Of a stretch of 64,000 nucleotides of DNA, positions 61,307-64,000 are shown one piece after another. The notes under the pieces are model-generated. The model did no database searches. It had not been told where the DNA came from and saw only the letters and a list, made by a program, of their open reading frames with translations. The translations under genes and the position numbers were made by a program. How positions within the stretch are numbered: position 1 is the stretch's first letter; each line of letters starts with the position of its first letter. The stretch comes from Mesonia oceanica (GTDB lineage Bacteria; Bacteroidota; Bacteroidia; Flavobacteriales; Flavobacteriaceae), in the NCBI RefSeq assembly GCF_902499555.1, contig NZ_CABVMM010000012.1:107113-171112 (forward strand), read 5' to 3'.

Positions 61307-62305
61307 TTAAAAAAATAATTCAGGAAACACCTGTTTGGGGTCTTTACCTAGTAGTCTAATATAGTAGGTAGATTTAAAAAAGCCAAAACCGTAACCAAAA
61401 AACTGTGTTAATGTTGCCCTTAGACTGAATAAACCTATTTTTATAGATTTATTTTCAATGGTTGATAAAATGAAAATTAAAAATAAATATATACTATAAA
61501 CTAAAACGGGCCATATAACTTGAAAAATCGCTAAAACAATACTAGCAAATAACCCTAAGGAAAATAGACTAGGAAACCAAAAAACCAAACTAGCGGTTTG
61601 TGGATGCCAAGAATTAAGGATAGGTCTTACTTTTCCAAATTTATTTACCTGTATGTAGAATTTTTTCCAGCTAATTCTTCTTTTGTGATAAACGTAAGCT
61701 TCTTTTATAAATCCTATTTTAAAACCTGCTTTTATAATTCTAATGGATAAATCGGGATCTTCTCCAGGATGTATCGTACCGAAACCTCCTGTTTTTTGAA
61801 ATGCTTCTCTAGAAATACCCATATTAAAACTACGGGGTTCGTAATTTTTTACTGATTTTTCTTTTCCTCTAATTCCGCCGGTAGTTAAGAAAGAGGTCAT
61901 CACAAAATTAATGGCTTTCTGTATTTCTGAAAAGTTTTCTTTGGCGGCATCTGGCCCTCCAAAACAATCGACAGGGTTTTCTTCTAAAAACTCTTCTACT
62001 GAATTAAGATAATGATTAGGCATCACCACATCACTATCTAAAATAATAAAGTATTCACCGGTGGCTTTCCTCATTCCATAATTTCTGGAATCGCCAGGAC
62101 CGGTATTTTCTTTTTCTAGGTATTGAATGTTTAAGACAGAACTATATTCTTTCACAATTTCATCAGAAGAGATGGTGGAGCCATCCTCTACAATTACAAT
62201 TTCATAAGAAATTTGAGTTTTCATTTCATAAAAACTCTGCAACAGTTCACTTACCTCTTCAGGTCGGTTATAAACTGGTATGATAAAAGAATACTTCGCT
62301 TTCAT
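61307..62305 (-). CDS. Family 2 glycosyltransferase with C-terminal membrane segments
   Basis: The start is set at the ATG at 62305 (MKAKYSFIIPVYNRPEE); an in-frame ATG five codons upstream is less family-like. The protein has 332 residues. GT2 motifs are VEDGSTI, the DSDVVMP metal motif, GGFGTIHPGEDPDLSIRI and YHKRRISW. Two or three hydrophobic segments near 240-290 suggest that it works at the membrane on a lipid-linked or envelope glycan. No other glycan gene is next to it. Confidence 0.9.
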   Translation of the reverse strand: MKAKYSFIIPVYNRPEEVSELLQSFYEMKTQISYEIVIVEDGSTISSDEIVKEYSSVLNIQYLEKENTGPGDSRNYGMRKATGEYFIILDSDVVMPNHYLNSVEEFLEENPVDCFGGPDAAKENFSEIQKAINFVMTSFLTTGGIRGKEKSVKNYEPRSFNMGISREAFQKTGGFGTIHPGEDPDLSIRIIKAGFKIGFIKEAYVYHKRRISWKKFYIQVNKFGKVRPILNSWHPQTASLVFWFPSLFSLGLFASIVLAIFQVIWPVLVYSIYLFLIFILSTIENKSIKIGLFSLRATLTQFFGYGFGFFKSTYYIRLLGKDPKQVFPELFF

Positions 62306-62324
62306 TCTGCTAAAATACATAAAC

Positions 62325-62355
62325 TAAAAAACCCGAAATGTATAATTTCAGGTTT
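62325..62355 (-). terminator. Terminator after the FN3 surface-protein gene
   Basis: On the minus strand, arms AAACCTGAAAT and ATTTCGGGTTT with one G-U pair and a short loop are followed by a T run. It lies between the FN3 gene and the glycosyltransferase gene, so it ends the FN3 transcript. Confidence 0.75.
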
Positions 62356-62379
62356 ATATAATTTAAATTAAAAGATTAT

Positions 62380-64000
62380 TTATTCTTTTATGATTTTGAA
62401 AGTTTTGATTTGATTTTCTATCGTAATTTTCATTAAATAAATACCAGCGGCCATTGATTCTAAATTGATTTCTTTGCTTAAAGAATGGGGTTGAAAGAAC
62501 ATCAACCTTTTTCCTGTAACCGAATAAATTTCAATTTGACTTATTCTATGACCTGCTTCCAGATTTATAACAGAGCTTGTTGGATTTGGATAATAATTGA
62601 AACTACTGAAATTAGATTCATTTACACTTAGACCTTCTGTAATAAAATTTTGTGAAATAGAGAGCTCTGTTTCATTATCTAAACACAAGGCTTTTACATA
62701 AAATTCATAAGCGGTATCAGGTGAAAGATCCGTTAAATTAAGTTCGGGATTATTGGCTACTAAAATACTTTCTCCTTCGGTTAAAGGATTAAAACCTGAT
62801 TCCCCATAAATAACTTCCCAAGAAGTGGCATTACCGTTCTCCATCCAGCTTACACTTGCTGAATTTTCAGTGATACTGGTTACACTTAGATCGGAAGGTG
62901 GATTACAGGAAAATTCTAAGGTTGTGAAACTTGCTGCTTCTGATAGTTCTGTTTCATTATCTGAACACAAGGCTTCTATATAAAATTCATAGGTAGTATT
63001 CGGCGAGAGATCAGTTAAATTAAGTTCGGGATTATCGGCTACCAAAATACTTTCTCCTTCGGTTGCAGGATCAAAACCTGATTCTCCATAAGTAACTTCC
63101 CAAGAAGTGGCATTGCCATTCTCCGTCCAGCTTACATTTGCTGAATTTTCAGTGATATTAGTCACATTAAGGTTAGAAGGGGGATTACAGGGTAATTCTA
63201 AGGTTGTGAAACTCACTGCTTCTGATAGTTCTGTTTCATTATCTGAACACAAGGCTTCTATATAAAATTCATAGGTAGTATTCGGCGAGAGATCAGTTAA
63301 ATTAAGCTCGGGATTATTGGCTACTAAAATACTTTCTCCTTCGATTGCTGGATCAAAACCTGATTCTCCATAAATAACTTCCCAAGAAGTGGCATTACCG
63401 TTCTCCATCCAGCTTACACTTGCTGAGTTTTCAGTGATATTGGTCACATTAAGGTTGGAAGGAGGATTACAAGGTAACTCTAAGGTTGTGAAATTCTCTG
63501 ATTCTGAAAGCTCTGTTTGCCCTTCTGAACATAAGGCTTCTATGTAAAATTCATAGGTAGTATTCGGTGAAAGGTTGGTTAAATTGATCTGAGGATCATT
63601 TTCCACAAGGATACTTTCTCCTTCGGTTGCTGGGTCAAAACCTGATTCTCCATAAATAACTTCCCAAGAAGTGGCATTACCGTTCTCCATCCAGCTTACA
63701 CTTGCTGAATTTTCAGTGATGTTGGTTACACTTAGATTAGAAGGTGGATTACAGGGTAATTCTAAGGTTGTGAAATTCTCTGATTCTGAAAGCTCTGTTT
63801 GCCCTTCTGAACATAAGGCTTCTACATAAAAATCATAGGCAGTATTCGGCGAGAGATTCGTTAAATTAAGTTCGGGATTATTGGCTACGAAGACGCTTTC
63901 GCCTTCGGTTGCTGGATCAAAACCTGATTCTCCATAAATAACTTCCCAAGAAGAGGCTTCTCCGTTTTCGGTCCAACTTACACTTGCTGAATTTTCGGTG
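62380..64000 (-). CDS. FN3-repeat T9SS-secreted surface protein, 5' part outside the window
   Basis: The C-terminal part of a large secreted protein. The frame stays open to the window edge, so the start lies beyond 64000; the internal Met at 63690 is not a start. At least five fibronectin type III repeats of 94 residues are seen, each with CNPPSNLNVTNITENSASVSW, then WEVIYGESGFDP, LSPNTTYEFYIEALCS and SFTTLE. The last roughly 80 residues are a T9SS type A sorting domain (YYPNPTSSV, then MAAGIYLMKI). The two conserved Cys per repeat, in SCNPP and ALCS, could form a disulfide. It is probably an adhesin or the binding part of a secreted enzyme; no catalytic domain is visible here. Confidence 0.88.
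   Translation of the reverse strand, partial: TENSASVSWTENGEASSWEVIYGESGFDPATEGESVFVANNPELNLTNLSPNTAYDFYVEALCSEGQTELSESENFTTLELPCNPPSNLSVTNITENSASVSWMENGNATSWEVIYGESGFDPATEGESILVENDPQINLTNLSPNTTYEFYIEALCSEGQTELSESENFTTLELPCNPPSNLNVTNITENSASVSWMENGNATSWEVIYGESGFDPAIEGESILVANNPELNLTDLSPNTTYEFYIEALCSDNETELSEAVSFTTLELPCNPPSNLNVTNITENSANVSWTENGNATSWEVTYGESGFDPATEGESILVADNPELNLTDLSPNTTYEFYIEALCSDNETELSEAASFTTLEFSCNPPSDLSVTSITENSASVSWMENGNATSWEVIYGESGFNPLTEGESILVANNPELNLTDLSPDTAYEFYVKALCLDNETELSISQNFITEGLSVNESNFSSFNYYPNPTSSVINLEAGHRISQIEIYSVTGKRLMFFQPHSLSKEINLESMAAGIYLMKITIENQIKTFKIIKE
62539..63990. repeat. Tandem 282-bp repeats inside the FN3 gene
   Basis: The same segment (AGAAGTGGCATT or variant) recurs at 62821, 63103, 63385, 63667 and, as a variant, 63949, an exact spacing of 282 bases. 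Neighbouring units share long identical runs: the second and third units from the 3' end agree over roughly 85 consecutive bases. The array continues past the window. Confidence 0.85.

Noticed and set aside
62539..63990. Regular repeats that could be mistaken for a CRISPR array
   Set aside because: The unit is 282 bases, coding throughout, with no short repeat-spacer pattern. These are protein FN3 repeats.

Overview
The window looks like ordinary chromosome from a member of Bacteroidota, most likely family Flavobacteriaceae. The basis is AT-rich DNA, promoters of the TAnnTTTG type, lipoproteins with short SC lipoboxes, the gliding-motility lipoprotein GldI, two proteins with type IX secretion (T9SS) C-terminal sorting domains, and many families typical of that phylum (DUF3570, DUF4266, DUF5683, DUF5686, DUF6503, DUF6660, RprX/RprY-like pair, WbqC). 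The genus cannot be fixed from the sequence alone. No tRNA, rRNA, CRISPR array, prophage or insertion-sequence transposase was seen.

Layout. 1-3.4 kb: an extracytoplasmic redox cluster (thioredoxin-like protein cut by the window edge, ApbE flavin transferase, DUF4266 lipoprotein, DUF3570 protein, membrane-anchored haem-binding protein). 3.5-9.7 kb: a metal-efflux cluster with a Cys/His-rich small protein, a CzcA-type RND pump fused to a TolC-like domain, and its adaptor lipoprotein. 9.7-11 kb: a sulfotransferase-like gene set among palindromic repeats. 11-16.4 kb: udk, a DivIC/FtsB-like gene and the two methylmalonyl-CoA mutase subunits, the latter separated by a GNAT-DUF4160-DUF2442 cassette. 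16.4-20.2 kb: a lipoprotein and a T9SS-secreted metallophosphoesterase. 20.4-26.6 kb: dienoyl-CoA reductase-like SDR, parA-parB, DUF5683, dapB, lepB, wbqC-like. 26.6-32.8 kb (minus): nuclease-family membrane protein, two rhomboids, mutL, a small membrane protein, ribH and a TPR protein. 33-35.4 kb: recF with a DUF721 (DciA-like) gene. 35.5-38.9 kb: ndk, nrnA, gldI, a double-domain prolyl isomerase, csbD. 39-48.5 kb: phytase-like lipoprotein, histidine phosphatase, DUF6503, smpB, DUF5686 receptor-like protein, a second nuclease-family membrane protein, a thioredoxin-domain lipoprotein and a beta-barrel. 48.6-57.3 kb: pcm, a MORN-type protein, an oxidoreductase, 3-hydroxybutyryl-CoA dehydrogenase, DUF1015, YggS, a DnaQ-GIY-YIG nuclease, a potassium channel, miaA. 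57.4-64 kb (minus): two-component system, coaE, YbbR-like protein, glycosyltransferase, and the end of a large repetitive FN3 surface protein.

Most genes are housekeeping. The parts that most deserve a second look are: the ApbE/DUF3570 cluster, where an SGAS tetrapeptide in DUF3570 resembles a flavinylation acceptor; the signal-peptide-like segment inside the RND-TolC fusion; the GNAT-DUF4160-DUF2442 cassette wedged into the mutase operon; the changed endonuclease motif of MutL; the triplicated WIGIY module in the secreted phosphoesterase; the nearly identical 282-bp FN3 repeats; and several families of intergenic palindromes. All functional statements come from motif recognition by eye. No database search was run.
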